From Coriobacterium glomerans PW2 (GTDB lineage: Bacteria > Actinomycetota > Coriobacteriia > Coriobacteriales > Coriobacteriaceae), in contig NC_015389.1 in assembly GCF_000195315.1 (NCBI RefSeq), forward strand, positions 1,860,001 through 1,924,000: a stretch of 64,000 bases of DNA, given 5' to 3'. Positions within the stretch are counted from its first letter, which is position 1. Each line of letters opens with the position of its first letter. Shown here piece after piece: positions 19,639 to 28,902 of this stretch. Under the pieces are notes generated by a model. That model searched no databases. It had not been told where the DNA came from and worked only from the letters and a program-made list of their open reading frames with translations. The translations under genes were made by a program, and so were the position numbers.

Positions 19639-20504
19639 TGACGGAGATGAACGCAACACTGCCGAGCGACCAGACGCGCGGGCGGGCGAACGCAGTGAAC
19701 GAGGCCGCATGCGAGCGCATGCGCCCCACTGAGGACGAACATGTGACATCAACGGCGGACAGAGCAGTCGATGTGCTCTTTCTCTATTCGAAAGATATGA
19801 ACATCTACGGCGATTTCGGCAACCTTCTGACGATTCGACGTCGTCTGGCATTGTACGGCTATGATGCCCGGTTGCATTTCTACAACCCGGGTGACGATTG
19901 GCCCGACCACGTTGATCTCATCCTCGGGGGCGGCGGCCAAGACCTGGGCCAGAAGATGATTTGCGAGGATCTGTCAGCGCGCGCCGACTCGTTGCGCTCT
20001 CTCGTCCGAGCGGGCACCCCCGCCCTCGTCGTCTGCGGCCTCTATCAGCTCTTCGGTCATTTCTTCGAATCGATTGACGGCACGCGCATGGAGGGCATCG
20101 GCATCTTCGATGCGTATACGATCGGCCAAGCCGATCGATTGATAGGAAACGTGGTGGAGCAATCAAGCCAGTTCGGAGAGATAATCGGATACGAGAACCA
20201 CTCGGGCCAGACATTTCTCGAAGAGGGAGCTACTCCCCTGGGAGAGGTCGACCGCGAGAGCATGGGAAACAACGGCGTGGATCGAACCGAGGGGGCGCGC
20301 GCGTTCAATGCGATCGGCACCTATCTCCATGGCTCGCTGCTGCCCAAGAACCCTCTGGTGGCGGACTTTCTCATTCGCACCGCAATCGAGCGACGCTATG
20401 GACGCTTCGCTCCCAAGCAGATCGAAGAGCAGCGTCGCGAGCTGCAGCTGCTCGATGATCTCGCCCAGAGGGCGCGCTCGGTTGCAGCTCATCGGCCGAG
20501 ATAG
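19638..20504 (+). CDS. gatD: GatD, glutamine amidotransferase subunit
   Basis: 289 aa, class I (CobB/CobQ-type) glutaminase that feeds ammonia to MurT. YSKDMNIYGDFGN is typical of the family start; the nucleophile is Cys133 in VVCGLYQLFG; the catalytic His lies in GTYLHGSLLPKNP. The first about 40 residues are an extra polar extension compared with usual GatD proteins; the ATG overlaps the murT stop. Two-gene cell-wall operon. Confidence 0.94.
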   Translation: MTEMNATLPSDQTRGRANAVNEAACERMRPTEDEHVTSTADRAVDVLFLYSKDMNIYGDFGNLLTIRRRLALYGYDARLHFYNPGDDWPDHVDLILGGGGQDLGQKMICEDLSARADSLRSLVRAGTPALVVCGLYQLFGHFFESIDGTRMEGIGIFDAYTIGQADRLIGNVVEQSSQFGEIIGYENHSGQTFLEEGATPLGEVDRESMGNNGVDRTEGARAFNAIGTYLHGSLLPKNPLVADFLIRTAIERRYGRFAPKQIEEQRRELQLLDDLAQRARSVAAHRPR

Positions 20505-20625
20505 CATCCCGCGAGCGCAGGCGCATGCGGGCGGACCGCCTTCTCGAAGATGTCACCATATGACCGCCGCGCAGCAGCGCCGATGCTGCAGCGACCTGCG
20601 ACGCGAGCTCAGCGGGCCGTCAAGC

Positions 20626-21921
20626 TCACGCGACGCCTCTGATGAGCATGATGAAGACGACGCCGAGCATGATGAAGCAGATGGCGAAGGGGAACGTCAG
20701 AGCGTAGGATGATGTGATGAGCACGATCGAGGATGTCACAACGGGCGCAAAGACCTGACCGGCGGTGTTCGCGATGTTCAAGATCCCGAGATCCTTGCCG
20801 GCCTGTTCCCTTGAGGGCAGGACATCGACGTTCAAGGCCTGATCCACAGAGCTGTACACACCGTATCCGATCCCTGAGAGAGCTGCGTATATGTACATGC
20901 TTGCAACTGAGTGCACAAGCCAGGGCACCGCGAACCCGATCGCGATGAGCACGGATGCGACCGCGACAAGGGGCTTTCGCCGACCGATCTTATCGGAGAT
21001 GACACCCGAAGTGAGCGATGTGACCAGTGAAACGACCATGATGATGAGCGACAGGATCGATAGAACCTGCGATGCTCTGATCTCACCCAGTCCGATGAAG
21101 CGCTCGAGAATGTAGAGCTGATAGCCGCCGATGACAAAATAACCGAAGACGAACAGGAAGCGCCCGACCAGCGCCAGGTAGAAGTCGCGGCAGCCTCGAC
21201 AGGAGGGAATGAAGCTCTTGAGCAATGCGGACGGGCTGAGTCGATCAGATCGCTGGGTCTGCGCCAGCGCAGCCGAACGTTCGCGCGGCCAGATGATGAC
21301 AACGAGCAATCCGGTGAGAAACCAGCTGATCACGCCAAACACGACACCCGCCGGTATATCGGTGATGAACGCGGAGCCGATGATCGTGCCGAGCGACTGA
21401 CCGCAGATCACTCCCGCTCCGTAGAACGCGGAAATGGTCCCGCGCCTCATGAGCGGAATCCTATCCGACAGAATCGGCATAGCCGGAGCGATCATCATAT
21501 TGAGACCGACCTGGAGGATCGACCAGAAGACGGCGATCCCTACGAGGCTCGTCTGCACCGACGTCAGCCAGAAAGCGATGCCGGCGATGAAGCCCCCGCA
21601 AGCGATCCAAGGCGTCCGCTTGCCGAATCGGGAACGCGTCGCATCAGAAAGAGCTCCGAATACGACATTGGCGATCAACGCGAAAATGCTCCCGAAGGAG
21701 TTCATGGTGCCGAGAACCGCTTCGGCCTGCCCGGGAAACAGCTCGACGAAACGCTGCGGCAGCAGCACGGCGGCACCGATCATGTCGGACATCATCCACA
21801 TGCCGCCGAATAGAATGAATCCCAATGCGAATCGAACCAGCGACGATGCCGGAAGCGGCTTTCCTGTATCAGGTGCCAGAGCCGAAGAAGCTACGGCTCC
21901 GTCATGTATCGGATCTGCCAT
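20626..21921 (-). CDS. MFS glycoside symporter, paralogue 2
   Basis: 431 aa, 12 membrane segments, near-identical architecture to the symporter at 15644-16939 (shared ALAPDTGKPLPASS start, SRFGKRTPWIACGG, and a common VDQALNVDVLPS block). GGAGG precedes the ATG. It is last in the isomerase/transketolase/kinase operon, with a 172-bp gap that contains a 7-bp GAACCG hairpin (about 21970-21988). Likely imports the free sugar, or the glycoside that yields it. Confidence 0.9.
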   Translation of the reverse strand: MADPIHDGAVASSALAPDTGKPLPASSLVRFALGFILFGGMWMMSDMIGAAVLLPQRFVELFPGQAEAVLGTMNSFGSIFALIANVVFGALSDATRSRFGKRTPWIACGGFIAGIAFWLTSVQTSLVGIAVFWSILQVGLNMMIAPAMPILSDRIPLMRRGTISAFYGAGVICGQSLGTIIGSAFITDIPAGVVFGVISWFLTGLLVVIIWPRERSAALAQTQRSDRLSPSALLKSFIPSCRGCRDFYLALVGRFLFVFGYFVIGGYQLYILERFIGLGEIRASQVLSILSLIIMVVSLVTSLTSGVISDKIGRRKPLVAVASVLIAIGFAVPWLVHSVASMYIYAALSGIGYGVYSSVDQALNVDVLPSREQAGKDLGILNIANTAGQVFAPVVTSSIVLITSSYALTFPFAICFIMLGVVFIMLIRGVA

Positions 21922-22093
21922 CGGGGCCTCCCATGCGATTCACGTCAGCCCCTCCGAGCTCAAGGTGAGCGAACCGCATTTCGGTTCGACCGCGGACTGA
22001 CCGGTTGATGCTGCGATGGGCTAGTATACCCAGCGCGCAGCCGGTCTGTGCACATGTGCTCGATGCGAGCGCATCATGGATGCGCAACCGCGT

Positions 22094-23587
22094 TCAGTCG
22101 CGGGCATAACCGATCGTGGTCGCGAGAGCTCGACGCCATCCTGCTATACGGCTCTGGCGCTCATCTGGCCGCATCTTCGGCTCGAATCGGGCTCGAGGCG
22201 CGGAATCGACTGCGACATCGCGACCGTAGATGTCCAGAGAGACTCCAGCGCACCACGCGGCACCCATGCCGCTCATCTCGTCGTTCTTTGCGACCCGCAG
22301 CGGTGTGGCGAGCACGTCGGATTGAAACTGCATGAGATATCCGTTGGCAGTGGGGCCGCCATCGACGCGCAGCTCCGACAGGACGATTCCAGCGTCCTCG
22401 CGCATGGCGTCCACCACATCTGCGATCTGGTAGGCGATGCTCTCATTTGCCGCGCAGACCAGCTCCGCCCGATGCGTGCTGCGCTCCATGCCCAAGATCG
22501 CGGCCTGCGCCCGATCGCACCAATGAGGCGCACCGAGTCCGCTGAATGCGGGAACGAGATAGACGCGACTCGCCCGGGATGCAGACCGGCAGAGCGCCTC
22601 GACCTCGCTCGGAGCGTCGATGAGCCCGAGATCATCCCTGAGCCAGGTGTTAACAGCTCCCGCGTAGTTGATATTGCCCTCGATCACATAGGTCTCCGTC
22701 GCGCCCATCCGCCATCCGATCGACGTCGACAGTCCGTGCGCGCTCGCAATCGGCCGCGCACCGACATTGAGCATGACCGACGCACCGGTACCGTAGGTCG
22801 CCTTTGCCATGCCGCGCTTCAGGCAACCCTGTCCGAACAGAGCGGCATGGCTGTCACCCAGCGCTGCGTGGATCGGAATCGGCGTAGGGAGAAAGCCCTC
22901 CAGATCGGTGTATCCGAAGCACGCGTCGGAATCGGTCACAGCGGGCAGGCACGATTCATCGATGCCGAACAGCGAGCACAGCTCCTGGGACCAGCCGAGT
23001 GCGGCGATGTCGAAAAGCTGCGTGCGGCTCGCGTTGGAATGGTCGCACAAAAACGCGGTTCCGTGAGTGAGCACCCAGATGATCCAGCTGTCTACCGTTC
23101 CCATCCGCAGGCTTCCGGAGCGAGCGGCCTCTGAGGCCGAGCTCACGTTCTCCAAGATCCATGCCATCTTCGACGCCGGATAATACGGCGACAGAGGCAG
23201 CCCGCTGCGTGCGCGCACCATCTCCGATGCGCCTTCCTTCGCCTTGATGCGCGCGCAGATCTCGCTCGCGCGCGCGCATTGCCACACCACGGCATCGCAC
23301 AGCGGCTCTCCGGTACGGGCGTCCCATGCGACTGTGGTCTCGCGTTGGTTTGAGATGCCGATGCCTGCTACCTCCCCGAGCGGAATCCCCTCGGCGAGCA
23401 CGACATCCCGACTGGATCTGATCACGTTGCGCGCGATCTCGCGAGGATCATGGCTGATCCATCCGCTATCGCTCACGATCTGGCGGTGCGGCCGATCGAC
23501 GCGCCGTATCAGAGTGCCCCGCTCATCGAGCAACAGAGCCTTGGTTCCCTGCGTGGACTGATCGATGCCGATGATATAGCGCGCCAT
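22094..23587 (-). CDS. FGGY-family sugar kinase, apulose-kinase candidate
   Basis: About 497 aa. The N-terminal ATP-site strand IIGIDQSTQGTKALLLD and the FGGY C-terminal signature region (GLGAPHWCDRAQAAILGM) are intact; CDHSNASRTQLFDI is shared with glycerol kinases. It starts 5 nt after the transketolase C-subunit stop. A true glycerol kinase would not be expected beside a sugar isomerase and a split transketolase, so phosphorylation of a ketose is more likely. In the known apiose route an FGGY kinase makes apulose 4-phosphate. Specificity is inferred from context. Confidence 0.85.
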   Translation of the reverse strand: MARYIIGIDQSTQGTKALLLDERGTLIRRVDRPHRQIVSDSGWISHDPREIARNVIRSSRDVVLAEGIPLGEVAGIGISNQRETTVAWDARTGEPLCDAVVWQCARASEICARIKAKEGASEMVRARSGLPLSPYYPASKMAWILENVSSASEAARSGSLRMGTVDSWIIWVLTHGTAFLCDHSNASRTQLFDIAALGWSQELCSLFGIDESCLPAVTDSDACFGYTDLEGFLPTPIPIHAALGDSHAALFGQGCLKRGMAKATYGTGASVMLNVGARPIASAHGLSTSIGWRMGATETYVIEGNINYAGAVNTWLRDDLGLIDAPSEVEALCRSASRASRVYLVPAFSGLGAPHWCDRAQAAILGMERSTHRAELVCAANESIAYQIADVVDAMREDAGIVLSELRVDGGPTANGYLMQFQSDVLATPLRVAKNDEMSGMGAAWCAGVSLDIYGRDVAVDSAPRARFEPKMRPDERQSRIAGWRRALATTIGYARD

Positions 23588-23592
23588 GGCGC

Positions 23593-24585
23593 TCAGCACC
23601 CGCGCAATACCGCCGCGCAGGATTGCGCGATGCCCAGGGCGTCCAGCCCGTAGCAGGCGAACACCTCGGACGAGGTTCCGGTCACGGCTGGAGCGTCCGG
23701 CAGCGACAGACACCTGATGGGTCGGGGGCACGTCTCACCGACGACTTGCGCCACCAAGGATCCGAGGCCGCCGGAGGGGGCGTGCTCCTCCACGCTGACG
23801 ACGGCGCTCGCTGAGCCAGCCGCTTCGATGAGCGCATCGCGATCGAGTGGCTTCAGGCAATACATATCGAGCACGCTCGCCTCGATGCCCTGCTCATGAA
23901 GCAGCGCCGCCGCGTCGAGCGCGGGGCGCACCATCTCTCCACAGGCTACAATAGCCACATCATCACCTCGGCGAAGCCACACGGCCCGATCGAGCTCGAA
24001 GGGCAGATCAGCTGCTTCGGCGCTCGCGTAGACGTCCGCGACGGCGTTTCTGCCCACGCGGATGTAGGCGGGCAGCTCATCGGCCAGCAGCGCCTCGATG
24101 AGCCGGCGCGTCTCGTGACGATCGCTCGGCAGGTACACGCGCATGTTGGGGATGGCGGACAGCGCCGCGATATCCTGCACGGAGTGGTGGCTCATTCCGA
24201 GCGCGCCGTAAGACACGCCTCCGGAGATGCCGATGAGCTTGACATTGGTGTTCGAATAGGCGCAGTCGATCTTGATTTGCTCGTAGCTGCGCGTCGACAA
24301 GAAGCTCGCAGGGCTCGCCACGTAGGGTTTCTTGCCGCAGCTCGCCATGCCCGCAGCGATGCCGACCGCATCCTGCTCGGCGATGCCGACCTCGACGAGG
24401 TGCTCGGGATGCGCATCTGCGAACGCGCCGAGCGAGGCGGATCCGCGCGAGTCGCAGCAGACGACTACGATATCGCGGTCGTCTGCTGCGGTCTGCAGGA
24501 GCACCTCGCAGATCGCCTGGCGGTTCGCAATTTTGTTGTTGGCGGCGGCATCGGCTGTGCGCGCCAGAGGCATCTTCTCAGACAT
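23593..24585 (-). CDS. Transketolase, C-terminal subunit (AptB-like)
   Basis: 330 aa, the pyrimidine-binding and C-terminal domains of a split transketolase. Glu70 in EVGIAEQDAVGIAAGMA is the residue that activates the cofactor. YGALGMSHHSVQDIAAL and the final SVEEHAPSGGLGS follow. GGGAGG precedes the ATG, which overlaps the N-subunit stop by 8 nt, so the two are coupled. With a sugar isomerase and FGGY kinase in the same operon it matches the apulose-4-phosphate transketolase AptA/AptB arrangement. Confidence 0.92.
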   Translation of the reverse strand: MSEKMPLARTADAAANNKIANRQAICEVLLQTAADDRDIVVVCCDSRGSASLGAFADAHPEHLVEVGIAEQDAVGIAAGMASCGKKPYVASPASFLSTRSYEQIKIDCAYSNTNVKLIGISGGVSYGALGMSHHSVQDIAALSAIPNMRVYLPSDRHETRRLIEALLADELPAYIRVGRNAVADVYASAEAADLPFELDRAVWLRRGDDVAIVACGEMVRPALDAAALLHEQGIEASVLDMYCLKPLDRDALIEAAGSASAVVSVEEHAPSGGLGSLVAQVVGETCPRPIRCLSLPDAPAVTGTSSEVFACYGLDALGIAQSCAAVLRGC

Positions 24586-25426
24586 GGGCGACCTCCCTGC
24601 TCATGTGCGTGTTGAAATCGGCGCAGATCTGACGGTACTCCTCTGGCGTGGGAACACGATGGTGCCATGCGGCCTTGTTCTCCATGACGGGACTGCCGCA
24701 GCCCTTGGTCGTGTTCGCGATTATGACGGTTGGGACGCCTTTCGTGGACGCTGCTTCGGCGAACGCCGCATCCAGCGAGAAAAGATCGTTGCCGTCGGTC
24801 GTGACGACATGCCAGCCGAAGGCTCCCCAGCGCTGCTGCTGACTGTCCTGCGCCATGACATCTTCGGTCGACCCGGAGATCTGCAGGCGATTTCGATCGA
24901 CGATGGCGCATAGGCTATCGAGGCCGAAGTGGCTGGCGGCCATGGCCGCCTCCCAGATCGATCCCTCGGCGAGCTCGCCGTCGCCCATGACCACGTAGGT
25001 GCGATAGGACCTTTTGTCCATCCGAGCCGCGAGAGCCATGCCGACGCCGACCGGCAGCCCGTGCCCGAGCGAGCCCGAGTTCATCTCGATGCCGGCCAGC
25101 TTGTTGTTCGGATGACCGATATAGGGACTCTTGAACTGCGAGAAGCGCGCCTTCACATCGGAGAGGTCAAGAAAGCCGAAGTGGCACAGAACCGCATAGT
25201 AGGCCTCGACAGAGTGACCCTTCGACAGAACGAAGCGATCGCGCTCCGGATCGGCTGCGGTGCCGGGCGATATGTTGAGCCATTTGCCGTATAGCGCGAT
25301 CAACGTGTCGATGACGCTCATGTCGCCGCCGATGTGACCGCCTCCTCCGGCCATGATGATGTCAACGGTATCCTTTCGCAGCTGCCACCGCAGCTGCTCG
25401 AGATGCTTCAAGCTCGCGTCCACCAC
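24578..25426 (-). CDS. Transketolase, N-terminal subunit (AptA-like)
   Basis: 282 aa, the thiamine-diphosphate-binding half of a split transketolase. GDG (148-150) ... N179 form the cofactor/Mg motif; conserved His31, His71, His105 and His122 are substrate or cofactor contacts. It starts at a GTG with AAGGAAG ahead. It forms one enzyme with the next gene. Transketolase would move a two-carbon unit from the operon's phosphorylated ketose; for apulose 4-phosphate plus glyceraldehyde 3-phosphate this gives xylulose 5-phosphate and dihydroxyacetone phosphate. Confidence 0.92.
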   Translation of the reverse strand: MVDASLKHLEQLRWQLRKDTVDIIMAGGGGHIGGDMSVIDTLIALYGKWLNISPGTAADPERDRFVLSKGHSVEAYYAVLCHFGFLDLSDVKARFSQFKSPYIGHPNNKLAGIEMNSGSLGHGLPVGVGMALAARMDKRSYRTYVVMGDGELAEGSIWEAAMAASHFGLDSLCAIVDRNRLQISGSTEDVMAQDSQQQRWGAFGWHVVTTDGNDLFSLDAAFAEAASTKGVPTVIIANTTKGCGSPVMENKAAWHHRVPTPEEYRQICADFNTHMSREVAHV

Positions 25427-25487
25427 GATATGCTTCCTTTCCCTCTCGGTGCCACCGCTCTGTGCGGGGCTTCGCCGCCGGTTGCGA

Positions 25488-26900
25488 TCATTCTCCGCGC
25501 AGATACGCCCGGACCTGTTCTTCGATCGGATCGAAGAGGTCGGGCTTCACGCCGATGTACTTGCACGCCTCGTAGAGCACCGGCACCACATCGGCATGGA
25601 TGCCGACGCAATGGTGGATGTAGGGCCCCTCGACGATCTTGGCCTCGAGACGCTTGAGGTTCTCGACCTCGATCCACAGATAGGTCCCCATCCCAGCCGG
25701 ACCGTCGATGCCGCGTGCGTTGCCGAGCAGCAACGAGTACTCCCCGTTGTCACCGTCGAAGCGCGCCAGCGTGAGCTTGCCGTGCCGCGCCTCGGCGGTG
25801 AGCGCTCCGGGGTGGTCGAACGCGAGCGGATAGGTGAGCCGGGGCATCTCGCAGGCGACCGAGCACGGCCACGGCCCGCAGTGCTGCAGCAGCTCGCCAT
25901 TCTCGTTGTCCGGATGCCGCACCGTCCAGTCGGCGAAGAAGCCGCGGTGCCGGCGCAGGTCGGCGGCCTCGACGAGCAGGGCGGTGATGGCGCCGTGGAT
26001 GTCGGTCTCGCAGACGATGGGGATGCCCGCCTCGTTGAGAATCGCATTGGCGGCGCATGGCATGATGCCCAGCTCCTGCTGCAGAGCGTTCCAGCACTGA
26101 ATCGCGCCGGCATCGCAGCCGTAGCGCTCCACGAGACGGCGCATCGCAATGGCCAGGGCTGCCACGACCGGGACCTTGTCTTCAGGTATCTCGATGACCA
26201 TGGTTTCCCTGATGTGGGCGAGCATGGCCGACAGGGCCCCCTCATCGCGCTGGGCGGCACGAACCTCCGCGACCACCTCGGTCATGGGGATAGGCGCGAG
26301 CTGGATATTGAAGCGCTCGAGCAGCTCGCCCTCATTGCACATCGTGGTCCAGAAGTCGAACGGTCGCGTGGACATCTGCAGGATGCGCATACCTCTGAAG
26401 GTGCGCACCACATCACAGACTGCAAGAAAGTCGTTCACGCCGCGCTCGAACGCCGGATCGCCGAGCCGACAGTTCGTCATATACGTGAAGGGCACCTGAA
26501 ACCGGCGGAGCACCTTGCCGGTTGCGAACAGACCGCATTGCGTGTCGCGCAGACGCGTGCCGTCAGGCTCGGGACGCTCATCGCGCGGACCCCAGAGGAG
26601 CACCGGTTTGCCCAGCTCGCGCGCGAGTCTGGCGCACAGAAACTCCGTGCCGAAGTTGCAGTGAGCCAACAGGATCCCGTCGACCTTGGCGACCCGGAAC
26701 TTCTCGAGGATGGGTTCTATGTGGCTGTCGTCGAACAGCAGGCCCTCTTCGTTGATGTCATCGATGTCGACGACGTCGACATCCAGCTCATGCAGGCGGT
26801 CGAGCGTGAGCCCACGATACCTGAGAGCATCCGGTGCGCTGAAGATGCTGCGCCGCGTCGGCACGAATCCGAGTCTGATGGTATCCATAGTTCGATTCAT
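25488..26900 (-). CDS. L-fucose/L-arabinose-isomerase-family protein
   Basis: About 470 aa of the fucose-isomerase-like fold (COG2407). Likely metal ligands sit in CETDIHGA (Glu, Asp) and GPYIHHCVG (His); the N-terminal half has Rossmann-like repeats (DGILLAHCNFGTEF, GKPVLLWGP). GGGAG lies 9 nt before the chosen ATG; the longer upstream frame is Arg-rich and rejected. First gene of the operon with transketolase and FGGY kinase, so it should convert an aldose to the ketose the kinase uses. Candidate substrate D-apiose; I do not recall whether characterised apiose isomerases belong to this fold, so this assignment is weaker than the transketolase. Confidence 0.85.
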   Translation of the reverse strand: MNRTMDTIRLGFVPTRRSIFSAPDALRYRGLTLDRLHELDVDVVDIDDINEEGLLFDDSHIEPILEKFRVAKVDGILLAHCNFGTEFLCARLARELGKPVLLWGPRDERPEPDGTRLRDTQCGLFATGKVLRRFQVPFTYMTNCRLGDPAFERGVNDFLAVCDVVRTFRGMRILQMSTRPFDFWTTMCNEGELLERFNIQLAPIPMTEVVAEVRAAQRDEGALSAMLAHIRETMVIEIPEDKVPVVAALAIAMRRLVERYGCDAGAIQCWNALQQELGIMPCAANAILNEAGIPIVCETDIHGAITALLVEAADLRRHRGFFADWTVRHPDNENGELLQHCGPWPCSVACEMPRLTYPLAFDHPGALTAEARHGKLTLARFDGDNGEYSLLLGNARGIDGPAGMGTYLWIEVENLKRLEAKIVEGPYIHHCVGIHADVVPVLYEACKYIGVKPDLFDPIEEQVRAYLRGE

Positions 26901-26950
26901 ACGGCCAAACTCCCATCGTCGCGGTGCGCGGCGAGCGCGCAAGAACATAC

Positions 26951-27046
26951 TGTTTACTAATTGTTTTATATCACTGTTTATTACTATAGGCGATAATATA
27001 GATGAATGGTCGATTAATCAAGATGAACGGAAATAAACATGTTTAT
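26951..27046. promoter_or_regulatory. Cluster of TAAACA/TGTTTA operator sites
   Basis: The 210-bp gap before the isomerase operon holds a perfect 14-bp palindrome ATAAACATGTTTAT (27033-27046) and two further TGTTTA half-sites (26951, 26975) in an AT-rich stretch. This implies a separate promoter for the isomerase operon under LacI-type control. Confidence 0.6.
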
Positions 27047-27110
27047 CAATCTGTTTGAGTTCCTTTTTCGGTTCTCGAGGAACCACGAGACACGAGACGG
27101 GCGGCCATGG

Positions 27111-27413
27111 TCAGATGCCCATGGCGACCTTGGCTTGAGCGAGCGCCTTCTTGCCATCCATCATGCCGTAGGCGATCATCTCTATGACGTCGACGGGCAC
27201 GCCCGGGCAGCTCGCGCGCACATCATCGATGGCATAGCCCACCTGTGGTCCGAGCAAGATGACATCGGCGTCGCGCCCGGCATCGGCTGCATCCGCGATA
27301 GCTCTTGCCACCACCTCGCACTCAAGCCCTTCCTCTTCAGCGGCGCGTTTGATGTTTTTCATGATGATGCTCGTGCTCATTCCTCCGGCGCACATCAAGA
27401 CGATCTTCTTCAT
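27111..27413 (-). CDS. PTS EIIB, lactose/cellobiose type
   Basis: 100 aa with the phosphorylated Cys8 in VLMCAGGMSTS, the CelA/ChbB signature. AGGAG precedes the ATG. It follows the matching EIIC gene by 67 nt. No EIIA of this class is present in the window, so phosphate must come from another locus. Confidence 0.93.
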   Translation of the reverse strand: MKKIVLMCAGGMSTSIIMKNIKRAAEEEGLECEVVARAIADAADAGRDADVILLGPQVGYAIDDVRASCPGVPVDVIEMIAYGMMDGKKALAQAKVAMGI

Positions 27414-27480
27414 TGTTCTCTCCTCACGTTGTATTCATGATCAAACGGGCTATCGATACACCTGCGATAACCGATATACA

Positions 27481-28803
27481 TCATACAGGCTGCCCTGCGA
27501 GTTCCTCTGCGAGCGCTCCCTTGTCTTCGGAGCTCTTCGCTGCTGCAATCGCGGCGGCCTCTTCTTCAAGTGCCGCCTTGTCTGCAATCTTCACGAATGG
27601 AAAGAAAAGCACAGCGATCGCAAGGATCGTCACCGCGATGATTGCCACAAGCCCGGCTCCGCCGCTGAAAAACGAGCTTATCGGCAACGGCACGACAAAC
27701 GGCATGGAGATGGTCGGATTGAGTGCGGCTCCGAGACCCAGATAGAAACCGATGGTCGCAACAAGGCAGGCAAGCGGCTTCAATAGGATATAGGGAATGA
27801 ACATATAGGGATTCATCGCGATCGGTGTACCGAACATGATGGGTTCGCTTATATTGAAAACAGCGGGAACCAGCGCGATGCGTGAAAGCGCCTTGTACCG
27901 TTCCGATTTTGCGCATAGCAACGCGAGTTCCATACCCAGCGCGTCACAGGAGCCGATAGCGAACATGATGGTGAACTGCAGATAGGGCAAGGGTCGCCCC
28001 GCAACGAACGCCTCGGTGTTCGCCAAGCCGATTGCACCTATGACAGGCATGTAGACCGACATCAGGACACTTGGATGGACGCCGAAGAAGAATAAAACAT
28101 TGCAGAAAAGAAAGAACAGGATCACAGCAAGCGGAGAAGAGCCGAGCGTCATGGCAGGTGCCGCGACACCTGAGTTTATCATGGTGAAGACATCGCCGAA
28201 CCGGGTCATGGTCATCCCGTACTTGATCAGCGCGGCACTCGTAAAGATGACGATCGCGCAAAACATCGGCGAAAGTGAATCCGATACGAACTGAGGTACG
28301 CTGTCCGGCAGCTTGAGCGCCATATGCTTCATGAGAAATGAAAGCGATGCGGGAACGATCAGCGCGAAGATGAGAGCAACGAACAGACCGTTGCTGCCGA
28401 GATAGGAGGTCTGGATATAGGTGGTCCCGTCATCTGCGTGTCCAAGCGGAATCAACAGCAAGACGACACCAAGTGCTGCCACCGTCGAGGAAATCCCACG
28501 CTCGCCCAGCACCTTGCCGTAGTTGTACGAGACGGAGGCGCACATATACAGAGCCCCGAGATTCATCGTGACCACAAGTACGTCATTGATGCAGACGAGC
28601 AGGCCCGTCGCGTCCAGAAAGCCATGCAGGGGTGGAATGGGAAGCCCCGCAAGTACCGACAGCAATGCGACTCCGAGAGTCACCGGCATCGTCGCCATCA
28701 TACCGGCCATCAGCCCCTTGACGATCTTGAGTTCACTCATTTTGCGAGCGACCGGGCCGACGTGCTTTTCAAGTATTCCCTGCACCGAATTGAGAGCGCT
28801 CAT
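27481..28803 (-). CDS. PTS EIIC, lactose/cellobiose type
   Basis: 440 aa, about 10 membrane segments. Hallmarks of cellobiose-type EIIC are FFGVHPSVLMSVYMPVIGAI and FNISEPIMFGTPIAMNPY. The C-terminal tail is Ala/Glu-rich and cytoplasmic. With the EIIB gene it forms a permease; it follows a DUF5060-DUF4038 glycosidase by 99 nt in the same direction, pairing uptake with glycoside cleavage. Substrate probably a beta-linked plant disaccharide or glycoside. Confidence 0.92.
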   Translation of the reverse strand: MSALNSVQGILEKHVGPVARKMSELKIVKGLMAGMMATMPVTLGVALLSVLAGLPIPPLHGFLDATGLLVCINDVLVVTMNLGALYMCASVSYNYGKVLGERGISSTVAALGVVLLLIPLGHADDGTTYIQTSYLGSNGLFVALIFALIVPASLSFLMKHMALKLPDSVPQFVSDSLSPMFCAIVIFTSAALIKYGMTMTRFGDVFTMINSGVAAPAMTLGSSPLAVILFFLFCNVLFFFGVHPSVLMSVYMPVIGAIGLANTEAFVAGRPLPYLQFTIMFAIGSCDALGMELALLCAKSERYKALSRIALVPAVFNISEPIMFGTPIAMNPYMFIPYILLKPLACLVATIGFYLGLGAALNPTISMPFVVPLPISSFFSGGAGLVAIIAVTILAIAVLFFPFVKIADKAALEEEAAAIAAAKSSEDKGALAEELAGQPV

Positions 28804-28902
28804 AAGCTTACACCAATCCCCTCATGCATAGTATCAATTGTCTTGCTGCAATCAGCGAACAACCAACATCTTGAGATATGGTCGCTCCGCTGCAATACCG
28901 CT

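Noticed and set aside
23588-23731. N-terminal extension of the FGGY kinase
   Set aside because: Overlaps the transketolase subunit and is Arg-rich; the ATG at 23587 gives the normal kinase N-terminus.
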